Source: Larkinella terrae (GTDB lineage: Bacteria > Bacteroidota > Bacteroidia > Cytophagales > Spirosomataceae). From it: a stretch of DNA of 64,000 bases. Location: NCBI RefSeq assembly GCF_009668025.1, contig NZ_WJXZ01000001.1, positions 935,004 to 999,003 of the forward strand, written 5' to 3'. The position numbers and the translations under genes were made by a program. Numbering within the stretch: position 1 is the stretch's first letter; every line of letters begins with the position of its first letter. The notes beneath the pieces are model-generated. The model worked only from the letters and a program-made list of their open reading frames with translations, was not told the DNA's origin and ran no database searches. Of the stretch, positions 28,466-37,487 are shown piece by piece.

Positions 28466-31400
28466 TCAAAACGTGACGTTCAAACCCAGAATGAAGGTGC
28501 GGGCGAGGGGGTAGGAGCCATAGTCGCCACCGGGCGCCAGCGGGTTACCGCTCCGGGTGTTGACTTCCGGATTGTAGCCCACATCGTATTTGTCGACGGT
28601 CAGCAGGTTTTCGCCGGTCGCATACAGCCGGATACGGCCCGCTTTGATTTTCCGGGATACGGTTTTGGGTACGTTGTAGCCCAGCGAAACGTTCTTAATC
28701 CGCCAGAAACCGCCATCGTACAAATGCCGTGTGGTGTATTGCGAACTGGCGCCTGTCACCAGTTCCGAGGCCGCCGGGGTGGTACCGTCGCCCGGTTTTT
28801 CCGGTGATTGCCAGCGGTTTACCCAGTTTTGGTAGTGATTTTTCTGGCTATCCGACGGCCCGTTGAATTCCCGCCCGATGTCGTTGAAAATCTTGTTGCC
28901 CCCCAGGCCGTAGATCAGCACGCTCAGATCAAACCCGGCGTAGGAAAACCGGTTGGTAATCCCGAAATAGTATTTGGGCTGATTCTGGCCCACAATTGTC
29001 CGGTCGTCGATGTTGATTTTGCCGTCGCCGTTCACGTCCTTAATCCGCACATCGCCGGGCTGCGAACCCGCCCAACTGGGGCTGGCGGCAATTTCTTCCT
29101 TCGTGTTCCAGATGCCTTCCTGCACCAGCATGTAATATGCGCCGATCGGCTGGCCGACCTGCGTGATGTTCACCTGCCCCCACCAGTCTCCGCCGATGAT
29201 TGGCGCGTTGCCCGGACCCAGTTGCAGTACCCGGTTTTTGTTGAACGACAGGTTCAGGTTGGTATTCCACTGAAATTTGCCGACGAGGTTTTTGGTGGCT
29301 ACCTCAAATTCCCAGCCCTTGTTTTCGACCCGGCCCAGGTTGCGCAACTCCGAACTAAAACCGGTAACGGTCGGCACCGGCACGTTCAGCAGCAGGTCTT
29401 TCGTCTGGTTGTTGTAATAATCGATGGACGCATAAATCCGGTTTTGCCACACGCCCACATCCAGCCCGATATCGGTGCTCGTGGTGGTTTCCCAACTCAG
29501 GTTGCGGTTCGAGATCGAGTTCGGGTACATGCCCACCGTCACGGCCTCGTCCGTTCCGAACAGATACGCCGACTGGCCCAGTAAACCGACCGCGCCGTAA
29601 TTGGGAATGTTGTTATTGCCGGTCGTTCCCCGGCTGGCCCGCAGCTTCAGATCGCTCAAAACCGGTACGGATTTCATAAAAGCCTCTTCCGAAATCCGCC
29701 AGCCGATGGAAGCCGCCGGAAACCAGCCCCATTTGTTGTCGGCTCCAAACCGCGAACTGCCGTCGCGCCGTAAACTCGCGCTGATCAGGTACTTGTTGTC
29801 GAAGGCGTAGTTGACCCGCCCCAGGTACGACAGCAACGACCATTCACTTTCGTTGGTGTTGCCCTGGGTGATTTTGCCAGCGGCATTGAGGGTCGGTACC
29901 AGGTCGTTGGCAAAGTTTTCCCCCCGCAGATAGCCCGACTGGTCGTTCTGCCGTTGCGACGTAAAACCGGCCAGCGCCGTGATGCTGTGCTTGGTGTTAA
30001 TGGTCGTCGCGTAATTCAGGATGTTCTCATTCAACCAGTTTAAGCTGACGGTATTCCAGCTTTCGCCGATCGGGGCGCGGGTGCGGGAGATGATCTGGTT
30101 CTCAAACCGGTCGCGCTTGGTGCTGATGTAGTTGGCGCCAAAACTCGTTTTGAAACTGAGCCCTTTCGCCAGTTTGACGGTTGCAAATACGTTGGCCAGC
30201 ATCTGGCCCCGGGTTTCTTTGTCGATCAGATTTTCGACGCGCGAAACGACGTTGGCTCCTCCATCCCAGGACACGGAATAATCCGTGTATTCCGGCGATT
30301 CGCCCCAGATACCGGTGCGGATTGGCAGGAACGGATTCGCGTACAGAATGGTGTGCAAAACGCCCCCTTTGCCTTCCGTATCGCGGTCGTTGCTGACGGA
30401 GTAAGAGGGCGTCAGGTTCAGGCCAACATTCAGATAGTCATTGACATCCACCGAGACATTCGTCCGGAAAGAATACCGGGTATAATCGGTATTTTTCACG
30501 ATCCCATCCTGCTTGAAATAATCGGCCGAAACGAGGTATTTCGCTTTCGCACTGCCGCCGGATGCCGTAATCTGGAAGTCCTGCATGGGGGCTGTGCGGT
30601 AGGGCCATTTCTGGTGATTGTAGTACGGCACGTTCGCCGGATTGGTTTTCCAGACCGGATCGTACTGGTAATTGCGGGGCCGGGTGGCCATCGGCGCGTT
30701 CGGATCACCGCCGGTTTTGACCCAGGCGCGGTCGCGGCCATCCACCAGCATCGACAGCCATTCCGTGGTGTTCATCATCGGAATCAGGCGCTCGACGTTC
30801 TGAATCCCGGCATAGGCTTTCACGTCCAGTTTCAGATCCCCGGCCTTGCCCTGTTTAGTCGTGATGATGACGACGCCGTTGGAGCCCCGCGACCCGTAAA
30901 TCGAAGCCGAAGCGGCATCTTTCAACACCTCAATGGATTCGATGTCGCTCAGGTTCATGTTCGCGAAAGTGGTCGCATCGATCGGAAAACCGTCTACGAC
31001 GTACAGCGGATTGGCCCCCGCCGAAATCGAGCCGATGCCCCGCACCTTAATTTCGGCGGCTTTGCCCGGCCGACCACTCGGCTGTTGCACCTGCACCCCG
31101 GCCAGTTGCCCCTGCAACGCCTGATCGACGCGCGCAACGGGCCGCACCTGCAAGTCTTCCCCACCCACTTTGGCAATGGCGCTGGTGACGTCGCTTTTGC
31201 GCTGCGTGCCGTAGCCCACCACCACCACTTCCTCCAATGATTTGGTATCGGTGAGCAGACTGACATTGATGGTGGATTTGCCGCCCACGGGCACTTCCTG
31301 ATTGATAAAGCCGATGTAGGAAAATACCAGCGTGCTGCCGGCACCGGGTACCGAAAGCACGTAATTGCCCTCGGCATCCGTCACGGTTCCATTGGTGGTT

Positions 31401-31594
31401 CCTTTGACGATGACCGTGACGCCGGGCAACGATTTGCCGTCGCTCTGGGAGGAAACCGTCCCTTTGACGGGATTGGTAACCTGCGCGTGAACGGATTGGA
31501 AAACCGCCAGAACGGTTGCGAAAAGGAGCATGATTCGACGGACACCGACCTGGTCGGTGAGCAGTCGATGAAGGTGGTACAGCGTTGTGTTCAT
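28466..31594 (-). CDS. SusC/RagA family TonB-linked outer-membrane receptor (pair 1)
   Basis: 1042 residues. Signal region, then a carboxypeptidase-like beta-sandwich (about 40-125: GTVSSQSDGKSLPGVTVIVKG, TDAEGNYVLSVP), TonB box EEVVVVGYGTQ near 124-134, plug with EIKVRGIGSISAGANPLYVVDGFP and EVLKDAASASIYGSRG, and a barrel closing in ARTFILGLNVTF. It imports oligosaccharides with SusD pair 1. A shared upstream block at 31634-31701 matches the one of the other susC gene; the two SusC proteins are also alike in their N-terminal third (for example IGFINQEVPVGGKS versus IGFVSREITIGGKT), so they are recent paralogues. Confidence 0.94.
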   Translation of the reverse strand: MNTTLYHLHRLLTDQVGVRRIMLLFATVLAVFQSVHAQVTNPVKGTVSSQSDGKSLPGVTVIVKGTTNGTVTDAEGNYVLSVPGAGSTLVFSYIGFINQEVPVGGKSTINVSLLTDTKSLEEVVVVGYGTQRKSDVTSAIAKVGGEDLQVRPVARVDQALQGQLAGVQVQQPSGRPGKAAEIKVRGIGSISAGANPLYVVDGFPIDATTFANMNLSDIESIEVLKDAASASIYGSRGSNGVVIITTKQGKAGDLKLDVKAYAGIQNVERLIPMMNTTEWLSMLVDGRDRAWVKTGGDPNAPMATRPRNYQYDPVWKTNPANVPYYNHQKWPYRTAPMQDFQITASGGSAKAKYLVSADYFKQDGIVKNTDYTRYSFRTNVSVDVNDYLNVGLNLTPSYSVSNDRDTEGKGGVLHTILYANPFLPIRTGIWGESPEYTDYSVSWDGGANVVSRVENLIDKETRGQMLANVFATVKLAKGLSFKTSFGANYISTKRDRFENQIISRTRAPIGESWNTVSLNWLNENILNYATTINTKHSITALAGFTSQRQNDQSGYLRGENFANDLVPTLNAAGKITQGNTNESEWSLLSYLGRVNYAFDNKYLISASLRRDGSSRFGADNKWGWFPAASIGWRISEEAFMKSVPVLSDLKLRASRGTTGNNNIPNYGAVGLLGQSAYLFGTDEAVTVGMYPNSISNRNLSWETTTSTDIGLDVGVWQNRIYASIDYYNNQTKDLLLNVPVPTVTGFSSELRNLGRVENKGWEFEVATKNLVGKFQWNTNLNLSFNKNRVLQLGPGNAPIIGGDWWGQVNITQVGQPIGAYYMLVQEGIWNTKEEIAASPSWAGSQPGDVRIKDVNGDGKINIDDRTIVGQNQPKYYFGITNRFSYAGFDLSVLIYGLGGNKIFNDIGREFNGPSDSQKNHYQNWVNRWQSPEKPGDGTTPAASELVTGASSQYTTRHLYDGGFWRIKNVSLGYNVPKTVSRKIKAGRIRLYATGENLLTVDKYDVGYNPEVNTRSGNPLAPGGDYGSYPLARTFILGLNVTF

Positions 31595-31633
31595 GGTCGG
31601 GAATCGGGTTCAGGAATAATTGGGAATGCTTTA

Positions 31634-31701
31634 CTCAAATATCACTCAACCGCGAAAAAATAGCAGTCAAGGTAGTCCCAAATGCATGTCCAAATGTTGC
31701 A
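31634..31701 (-). promoter_or_regulatory. Conserved upstream block of susC (copy A)
   Basis: This 68-bp stretch starts 40 bases ahead of the susC start at 31594 and aligns without gaps to 36728-36795 (58 of 68 bases equal). It contains a -7-like TATTTTTTCG (minus, 31662-31653), and repeats of the type GGAC or TGAC then ATTT spaced by 22 bases. It is probably the promoter plus operator of pair 1. Confidence 0.6.
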
Positions 31702-31814
31702 AGCCCCCAACGACCGTGAAATCGGGCGGATTTAGGCGGATCGGTCCGGGGAAGAATGCGCTCCTGCCCGTTCACCGGTGCAACCCGGAAGACCGGCTGG
31801 CAGGGATAAAAATG

Positions 31815-31841
31815 AGGGGCTTCAGGAAATCTGAAGCCCCT
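31815..31841 (-). terminator. Terminator after the second susD gene
   Basis: 11-bp perfect stem (31815-31825 with 31831-31841) with a 5-base loop, followed on the minus strand by CATTTTTAT. It follows the susD stop at 31852 and separates the two susCD transcription units. Confidence 0.65.
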
Positions 31842-31851
31842 GCCGTTCAGG

Positions 31852-33480
31852 CTATTTATAGTTCGGGTTTAGGTTTGCTTCTTCCGCCGGAATGCGCCAT
31901 TTCCAGTTGGTGTAGGGAGCGTCCATTGCAGAAATCGTCGTGCGATCGGCGGCTGGAATCGGCATCCGGGTACTCATCATAAAGTCGAGCGTCCAGCCTT
32001 CGCCCGACATTTCGCGCAGGTACTCCGCCAGAATTGCGTCGTGATTCACGTTTGCGGTTGTGTAGCGGTTCAGGCCGGTCGGATTCGCCCGGTTCCAGAC
32101 TTTGTTGAGGTCAGCAACCGCTCCGGCAGAATCCCCGGCTTTCCAGCGGAGCCAGGCCCGGCTCAGGTACAAATCCGCCAGCCGAATGGTCGGAAATTTC
32201 GTATACCGACCGTCGCCCGGTCCACCCCGGAAATACTTGTCGACGTAAATCTGCGGTTTGTTGACGGCCGCGTGGGCGCTCAGCGTCTCGTACAGCAACG
32301 GGTCGCCCGTCGGGTTGTAGGCCAGCAGCGGGTAGTAGAGTTGCTGAAACCGCAAATCGCTTTTGGCCGCGTCGGTTACCGTGTAATCGCCCCGTGTCGC
32401 GTCCTTCATCCAACCCATTTTGTCCAGCGCCCAGTAACTCATCGTGAACTGGTTCCAACTGCTTTTGACCATATCTTTGCCGCGTCCACCGTTGTCGGCA
32501 TCCCGGAAGTTGAGCGAAATGATCATGCCGTAATACATGTAATTGGACGCGCCCCCGATGGCCGGATCGCCCGTGTTGTGTTCCCAGACCGCTTCTTTCG
32601 GTATGGTTTTGACCACGTTTTTATTGAACGCTTCCAGCGGAGCTTCGAGCGCAAAGCGGTTTTCTTTTTCGGCGGCATCGAGCACAATGGTCAGTTCCTG
32701 CTGGGCTTTCGTGTAATCACCTTTCAGGAATAGAACCTTTCCCAGCAAAGCTGCCGCCGTGTACTGGGTCGCCCGGCCCACTTCGTAAGTCGGCAGCATG
32801 GTCGCGGAATTGAACGCTTTCGGCAGTTTGGCTTTAGCGGTTTCCAGATCGAAAATGATCAGGTTGTAGATTTCTTCGGTCGAACCCAGTTTTTCGGCAA
32901 AAACCGCTTCTTTCGAGGTCGGAACCGTCGTTTTGAACGGAATGTACGCGCCCGAGTTGTTTCCGCCCGGGTTGTAGGGTGGCGCAAATATTTTGATCAG
33001 ATTCCAGTAGGCATACGCCCGCAGGAAGTAATATTCGCCGAGCTGCCGGACGTAATTGTCCTTGTAATCGGTGCCGTCCGTCTTCAGCGTGAACGGATTG
33101 CCAGCCTTTTCCCTGTCCAGTTCAATCGCCATGTTGCAGAGCGTAATGGCCTGATAAGCAAACTTCCATAGCTCGTTGTTGTGGCTGACATTCTGGTCGA
33201 ACTGCCAGAAATACATTTCGTTCCAGGCCACACTGGTGGAAGTCTGGGGCAAGAGCTGGGCCGCGCCCGAGCTGGCAAAATCGCGCATCTGGTTCACGCC
33301 CTGAAAACCGTTGCTGTAGGTGAGCGCAAAATACGCCGACGACAAGCCCTGGTCGAAGGTCGTGGTGTTGACCCACTGCGTTTCCTGCGGGCGTTTCAGT
33401 TCGAAAAACTCATCCTGCTTGCAGGCGTGGGAACTGACAAGGAGAATCGCTGCAAAAATATAAACGAGTGATTTTTTCAT
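31852..33480 (-). CDS. SusD/RagB family glycan-binding lipoprotein (pair 2)
   Basis: 542 residues from Met at 33480; the frame open to 33492 adds only four residues and overlaps the susC stop. Lipobox SSHACKQDEF. SusD features: GLSSAYFALTYSNGFQGVNQM early, YVRQLGEYYFLRAYAYWNLIKIFAPPY in the middle (the TPR-like helices), and a C-terminal LYLSRAWLRWKAGD and LREMSGEGWTLDFMMSTRMPIP, the receptor-contacting end. Works with the adjacent SusC. It is followed by a strong terminator at 31815-31841, so this pair forms its own transcript, without enzyme genes of its own. Confidence 0.92.
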   Translation of the reverse strand: MKKSLVYIFAAILLVSSHACKQDEFFELKRPQETQWVNTTTFDQGLSSAYFALTYSNGFQGVNQMRDFASSGAAQLLPQTSTSVAWNEMYFWQFDQNVSHNNELWKFAYQAITLCNMAIELDREKAGNPFTLKTDGTDYKDNYVRQLGEYYFLRAYAYWNLIKIFAPPYNPGGNNSGAYIPFKTTVPTSKEAVFAEKLGSTEEIYNLIIFDLETAKAKLPKAFNSATMLPTYEVGRATQYTAAALLGKVLFLKGDYTKAQQELTIVLDAAEKENRFALEAPLEAFNKNVVKTIPKEAVWEHNTGDPAIGGASNYMYYGMIISLNFRDADNGGRGKDMVKSSWNQFTMSYWALDKMGWMKDATRGDYTVTDAAKSDLRFQQLYYPLLAYNPTGDPLLYETLSAHAAVNKPQIYVDKYFRGGPGDGRYTKFPTIRLADLYLSRAWLRWKAGDSAGAVADLNKVWNRANPTGLNRYTTANVNHDAILAEYLREMSGEGWTLDFMMSTRMPIPAADRTTISAMDAPYTNWKWRIPAEEANLNPNYK

Positions 33481-33491
33481 GACCGGTGACA

Positions 33492-36400
33492 TTAAAAGTT
33501 GGTGGACAATCCGAAGTTCAGGGAGCGCGGAATCGGCAGATCGTCGTTACTCTCGGGATCCAATCCCCGGAATTTAGTGAACGTCAGCAGGTTGGTGCCA
33601 CCAATGTAAAACCGGGTGCTCTGCAAACCCGCCTTTTTCGCCAGGGTGTTGGGCAGCGTATAGCCCAACTGCACGTTCCGCAGTTTGACGTAACTGGCTT
33701 TTTCCAGAAAGAAGGTCGTGAAATCGGTGTTAAAGTTGGAGCCCGCGCTCGACGGCTCGCCGTTGTTGTCGTACGGATACCGGCTGCCCCAGCGCAACTG
33801 CGGGAACTGGGCCACGTCACCCGGTTTTTCCCAGCTTTTGCCGACCACAGCTTTCGCAATCTGGCCCGTTCCTTCCTGGTCTTTCGTGCTGCGGCTATAG
33901 AGCCAGTTCATCAGGTAATGGCCACCGGCAAAGGCAAACAACACGTTCAGGTCGAAATTCCGGTAGCTGACGCGGTTGGTCATCCCGCCAAAAAACCGGG
34001 GCAGCGCCGATTTGCCGTGCTGCACCATCTTGTTGGCATTCACGTTGGCCTGGTTCATCGGAATCAGCTTGCCGGTCGCTTCCGTCACGAATGCCGTATT
34101 CCACTGGTCCTTGTTCAGTTCTTCGATCATCGCAATGCCCTTCGCCGGGTCGATCTGCACGAAATTGGCGAGGTACCAGGTGTCCAGCCGTTCGCCTTCT
34201 TTCCGGATGGTGCTGGTTCCTTTGCCGCTGTTGGTCGCGACGGTTTCGGCACCTTTGCCTTTTTCGAACTCGTTCAGGCGGATGATTTTGTTGTCGTTGT
34301 AGCTGATGTTGAAATCCGTGCTCCAGCGAAAACCGCCTTTGTTCACGTTCACCGTCGAGACGTTAAACTCCCAGCCCCAGTTTTTCAGATCGCCGACGTT
34401 TTCCCAGATCTGGTTGTTGGCAAAACCGACCGAAACCGGCACGTTGCCCCGCAGAATCAGGTCCGAAACGCTTTTGGAGTAATACGCCACCGAGCCCGAA
34501 ATCCGGTCACCGAGGAACCCGAAGTCCAGCCCGACGTCCAGACCGGTGGTGGTTTCCCACTTCAGGGCGGTGCTGCCGATGGGTCCCAGCGTGGTGCCGC
34601 CGGGCAAATAACCGCCCCCGTAGCGGTTGCTGGACAAGCCCCAGGTGAGTTGGGTCATTTCGTTGCTCAGGGAGGTGTTGCCGGTCTGGCCGTAGCTGCC
34701 CCGCAGTTTGAGCAGGCTCACGCCCGGAATCTTCGCAAACTTTTCGTCGCTGATGATCCAGCCCGCGCCAATGGCCTTGAAAGTCGCCCAGCGGTTGTCT
34801 TTGCTCAGCGCCGAGTGGCCGTCGCGCCGGATGCTGGTGTTCAGGATGTACCGTTCGTTGAACTTGTAGTTCACCCGACCGAACATCCCCATCAGATACT
34901 GTTCACCGCTCATAAAACCATCGGCGTCCGTGATTTGCAGTGGATTGCGCAGCTCGGGGTAATTGCTGTAAATCTGCGTTCCCGACGCCTGGCGGGTGTA
35001 GGAAGAGGTTCGGGTGGCTTCGGCCCCCGCCGTGACGCCGAAGGTGTGTTTGTTGAACGTGCGGTCGTAATTCAGGTAGGTGTTGTAGTTGAAAACCTGC
35101 TGCGTAATCGAGCGCTCCGTGGCCTGATTCTGGAAGGGCGCGTCGGCATCCAGAAAAATCGACCGCCAGTTGCTGCTGTTGTTGATCAATAAATCGACGC
35201 CCGCTTCGCTGCGCAGACTCAGTCCCGAAACCGGCAGGTTCCAGCGCAAATAGGCATTGGTGATGGTGCGGTATTGGTCGGCGCTGTTGCGAATCAGGTT
35301 CCGATCGACCGACGCCAGCCCATTGTAGCCGGAACTCGGCACCCAATAACCGGTTTGCGAATTCGGATCGTAGAGTTTATACCAGGGCAGCATCGCCGGG
35401 AGGTTGCCCCAGCCCGCACCGCCTTTCCCTTCGCTGGCCGGAATCCCCAGGTTCTTGACGTACAGGAAGTTGGAGTTGATACCGACTTCCACCGATTTGA
35501 CGGGCGAAAACGTGAAGTTAAACCGGGTCGTCAGGCGTTTGAAATCGTTGTTGCGCAACAAGCCTTTCTCGTCGCGGTAATTGAGCGAAAACATGATACC
35601 GCCGGTCTGGAAGCCCTTCCGGGCCGTAAAACCGGCCTGATGAAACCGGGATTGCTGGGTCATGGCCGCCAGGTGGTCGGTGTTGGTCGCCAGTGCTTCG
35701 TCGCGGCTGATGGTCGGTTTTTCGTCCAGAAACACCACATCGGTGATCGATTTGGGTTGCAGCGTCGTGGTGTTGCCCGCGTTGGCCCAGGCTTTGTCGA
35801 TGAGCTGCCACCAGGTTTTCGAATCGACGTAAATATCGCTTTGCCTGAACGGCAGCTGCGAAACACCCCCGTCGTAATTGACGCTAATGCCGGTCTGGTT
35901 GCCTTTGTTGGACTTGGTCGTCACGATAACAACGCCATTCGAGCCCCGGTTTCCGTAAATCGCCGTGGCCGACGCATCTTTCAGCACTTCAATGGATTCA
36001 ATATCGTTGGGATTCAACATCGCCAGGGGCGACACCGGTTTTACCCCGCCGACGGTCAAATCCAGCGAACCGGTCTGAATCGGAACACCGTCGACAATCC
36101 ACAACGGGCTGGTATTCAGGTTGATCGAGTTTTTACCACGGATTTTAATTTCCGGGCTGCTGCCGGGGTGACCGCTGGTGTTGCTGATGTACAAACCGCT
36201 CGCCATGCCCTGCATGGCTTCGGCTACGGAGGTCGTCGGCACTTTCGTCAGGTCGGCGCTGGAGATTTTGGCGATGGAACCGACGATATCCGCGCGCTTC
36301 TGCGTCCCGTAACCAACCACCACCACTTCGTCCAGCGATTTGGTGTCCGCAGCCAGGGTCACATCGATGGCGGTTTTTCCACCGATCGTGATTTCGCGGG

Positions 36401-36686
36401 AAACAAAACCGATATAGGAAAACACCAGCGTGCTGCTGCGATCCGCGACGGAGAGGGTGTATTTCCCGTTGGCATCCGAAACCGTCCCGTTGGTTGTGCC
36501 TTTGACCACCACCGTGACGCCGGGTAGCGCATTGCCGTCACTTTGGGAGGTCACCACGCCGGTTATGACCAAACCGGGGCCTTGTGCCCGCGCAGCCGGA
36601 GCGGCAAATACTGCCCAAATCAGGGCATATAAAAAGAGGACGCACAGGTAACCTGCCTGGCGTGAGGAGTAGACATTTTTTCGCAT
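33492..36686 (-). CDS. SusC/RagA family TonB-linked outer-membrane receptor (pair 2)
   Basis: 1064 residues. Signal peptide ends near ARAQG; the carboxypeptidase-like domain (VVTSQSDGNALPGVTVVVKG), TonB box DEVVVVGYGTQ near 130-140, plug (EIKIRGKNSINLNTSPLWIVDGVP and EVLKDASATAIYGNRG), and barrel ending RSLNFGLSTNF. Its susD partner starts 12 bases downstream. The first 200 residues closely resemble the SusC of pair 1, and the upstream 68-bp block is shared, so the pairs probably arose by duplication and are switched on together. Paired transporters in one locus often handle different chain lengths or side-chain variants; that is inference here. Confidence 0.94.
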   Translation of the reverse strand: MRKNVYSSRQAGYLCVLFLYALIWAVFAAPAARAQGPGLVITGVVTSQSDGNALPGVTVVVKGTTNGTVSDANGKYTLSVADRSSTLVFSYIGFVSREITIGGKTAIDVTLAADTKSLDEVVVVGYGTQKRADIVGSIAKISSADLTKVPTTSVAEAMQGMASGLYISNTSGHPGSSPEIKIRGKNSINLNTSPLWIVDGVPIQTGSLDLTVGGVKPVSPLAMLNPNDIESIEVLKDASATAIYGNRGSNGVVIVTTKSNKGNQTGISVNYDGGVSQLPFRQSDIYVDSKTWWQLIDKAWANAGNTTTLQPKSITDVVFLDEKPTISRDEALATNTDHLAAMTQQSRFHQAGFTARKGFQTGGIMFSLNYRDEKGLLRNNDFKRLTTRFNFTFSPVKSVEVGINSNFLYVKNLGIPASEGKGGAGWGNLPAMLPWYKLYDPNSQTGYWVPSSGYNGLASVDRNLIRNSADQYRTITNAYLRWNLPVSGLSLRSEAGVDLLINNSSNWRSIFLDADAPFQNQATERSITQQVFNYNTYLNYDRTFNKHTFGVTAGAEATRTSSYTRQASGTQIYSNYPELRNPLQITDADGFMSGEQYLMGMFGRVNYKFNERYILNTSIRRDGHSALSKDNRWATFKAIGAGWIISDEKFAKIPGVSLLKLRGSYGQTGNTSLSNEMTQLTWGLSSNRYGGGYLPGGTTLGPIGSTALKWETTTGLDVGLDFGFLGDRISGSVAYYSKSVSDLILRGNVPVSVGFANNQIWENVGDLKNWGWEFNVSTVNVNKGGFRWSTDFNISYNDNKIIRLNEFEKGKGAETVATNSGKGTSTIRKEGERLDTWYLANFVQIDPAKGIAMIEELNKDQWNTAFVTEATGKLIPMNQANVNANKMVQHGKSALPRFFGGMTNRVSYRNFDLNVLFAFAGGHYLMNWLYSRSTKDQEGTGQIAKAVVGKSWEKPGDVAQFPQLRWGSRYPYDNNGEPSSAGSNFNTDFTTFFLEKASYVKLRNVQLGYTLPNTLAKKAGLQSTRFYIGGTNLLTFTKFRGLDPESNDDLPIPRSLNFGLSTNF

Positions 36687-36727
36687 TCAGGTAAAGATTG
36701 GAATGGGTTGGCCGAATTTTTTCGTGG

Positions 36728-36795
36728 CTCAAATATCACTGAGCCACGAAAAAATAGTAGTCCAGAACGTTCCAAATGCATGTCCTAATGTTGCA
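36728..36795 (-). promoter_or_regulatory. Conserved upstream block of susC (copy B)
   Basis: The sister of 31634-31701, located 42 bases ahead of the start at 36686. It includes a perfect 11-bp palindrome pair (TTCGTGGCTCA with its complement, 36721-36731 and 36740-36750) overlapping its downstream edge. TATTTTTTCG is conserved at the same place as in copy A. Conservation at equal distance supports a common regulator. Confidence 0.6.
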
Positions 36796-36959
36796 CGCTT
36801 CGGTAAATGGTAAAATCGGGAAGTTTTTTTGGCTTATTTCGATTGAAAAATGGCGTTGCTACCGGAAAAGACCGGATAATTGGCGGTCAGTTGAAATTGA
36901 AAAGGGTTTCGTTTTTTGAAGAAGGTATCCGAAAATGTTCCGAGACAAGGCAATAAAAA

Positions 36960-36988
36960 ACCGGTAGCAGCATTGCGCCACTACCGGT
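36960..36988 (-). terminator. Rho-independent terminator of the signalling gene cluster
   Basis: 8-bp perfect stem (36960-36967 with 36981-36988, ACCGGTAG type) with a 13-base loop, followed by a T-run on the minus strand. It lies about 55 bases after the last gene of the leftward signalling operon. Confidence 0.65.
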
Positions 36989-37041
36989 CAAAGTTTCTTG
37001 AAGGAAGGTTGATCTGTTTGTAATTCTTAATAAAGTATCGT

Positions 37042-37473
37042 TCAATATTCCGCCAGGTGGGGCAGTTCTACGGTTCTGAGCCAGTAGCGAAGCGTCGTTT
37101 GCAACTGTTCCTGCCAGTCTTCAAACAAAACCGGTTTGGTATGGAAAGCCCGCGCACCCAGCCAATAGGCCTGACTGATGTCTTCGGGTCGCGACGAACC
37201 GGACCACATCACGACCGGAATCTGCTGGAAATTTTCGTTGGCTTTCAATCGTCCGAGGGTTTTCAGGCCATCCAGGACCGGCATAAAAAAGTCAAGCATA
37301 ATCAGCGAAGGGTATTCTTCCGGGAGAATGGTTTGCAGATGAGCCAGCAAAGCCGCTCCGTGCAAAAACCGGCGGATTTTCAGTGTTGGCTGGATTTCAT
37401 GAATCGCCCGATCAATGTGAGCAAAATCTTCCTGATCGTCTTCCACAACGTAAAATGTAATGTTATTTTCCAT
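37042..37473 (-). CDS. Single-domain response regulator receiver protein
   Basis: 143 residues from Met at 37473 (a start at 37500 would overlap the kinase gene by 13 bases). The receiver fold is complete: VVEDDQED at the acidic pocket, LIMLDFFMPVLDG with the phospho-acceptor Asp near 62, MWSGSS with the conserved Ser, and TKPVLF with the conserved Lys. It has no output domain, so it acts by protein contact, as stand-alone receivers in phosphorelays do. It starts 15 bases after the receiver-kinase gene's stop; the pair is likely co-transcribed, and this kinase is the obvious donor. Confidence 0.88.
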   Translation of the reverse strand: MENNITFYVVEDDQEDFAHIDRAIHEIQPTLKIRRFLHGAALLAHLQTILPEEYPSLIMLDFFMPVLDGLKTLGRLKANENFQQIPVVMWSGSSRPEDISQAYWLGARAFHTKPVLFEDWQEQLQTTLRYWLRTVELPHLAEY

Positions 37474-37487
37474 GGCCGTGCGGTTGC

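Larger units (their letters stand above)
36687..37041. other. 355-bp intergenic region, otherwise regulatory
   Basis: Contains the copy-B upstream block (36728-36795) and a terminator (36960-36988). No gene seen. The remainder 36796-36959 is AT-rich without motifs I recognise. Confidence 0.55.

Noticed and set aside
33486-35192. 568-codon open frame on the plus strand
   Set aside because: It lies fully opposite the susC gene 33492-36686, whose protein has clear family motifs. The amino-acid pattern is that of an antisense shadow.
35274-36527. 417-codon open frame on the plus strand
   Set aside because: Antisense of the same susC gene; no recognisable protein features.
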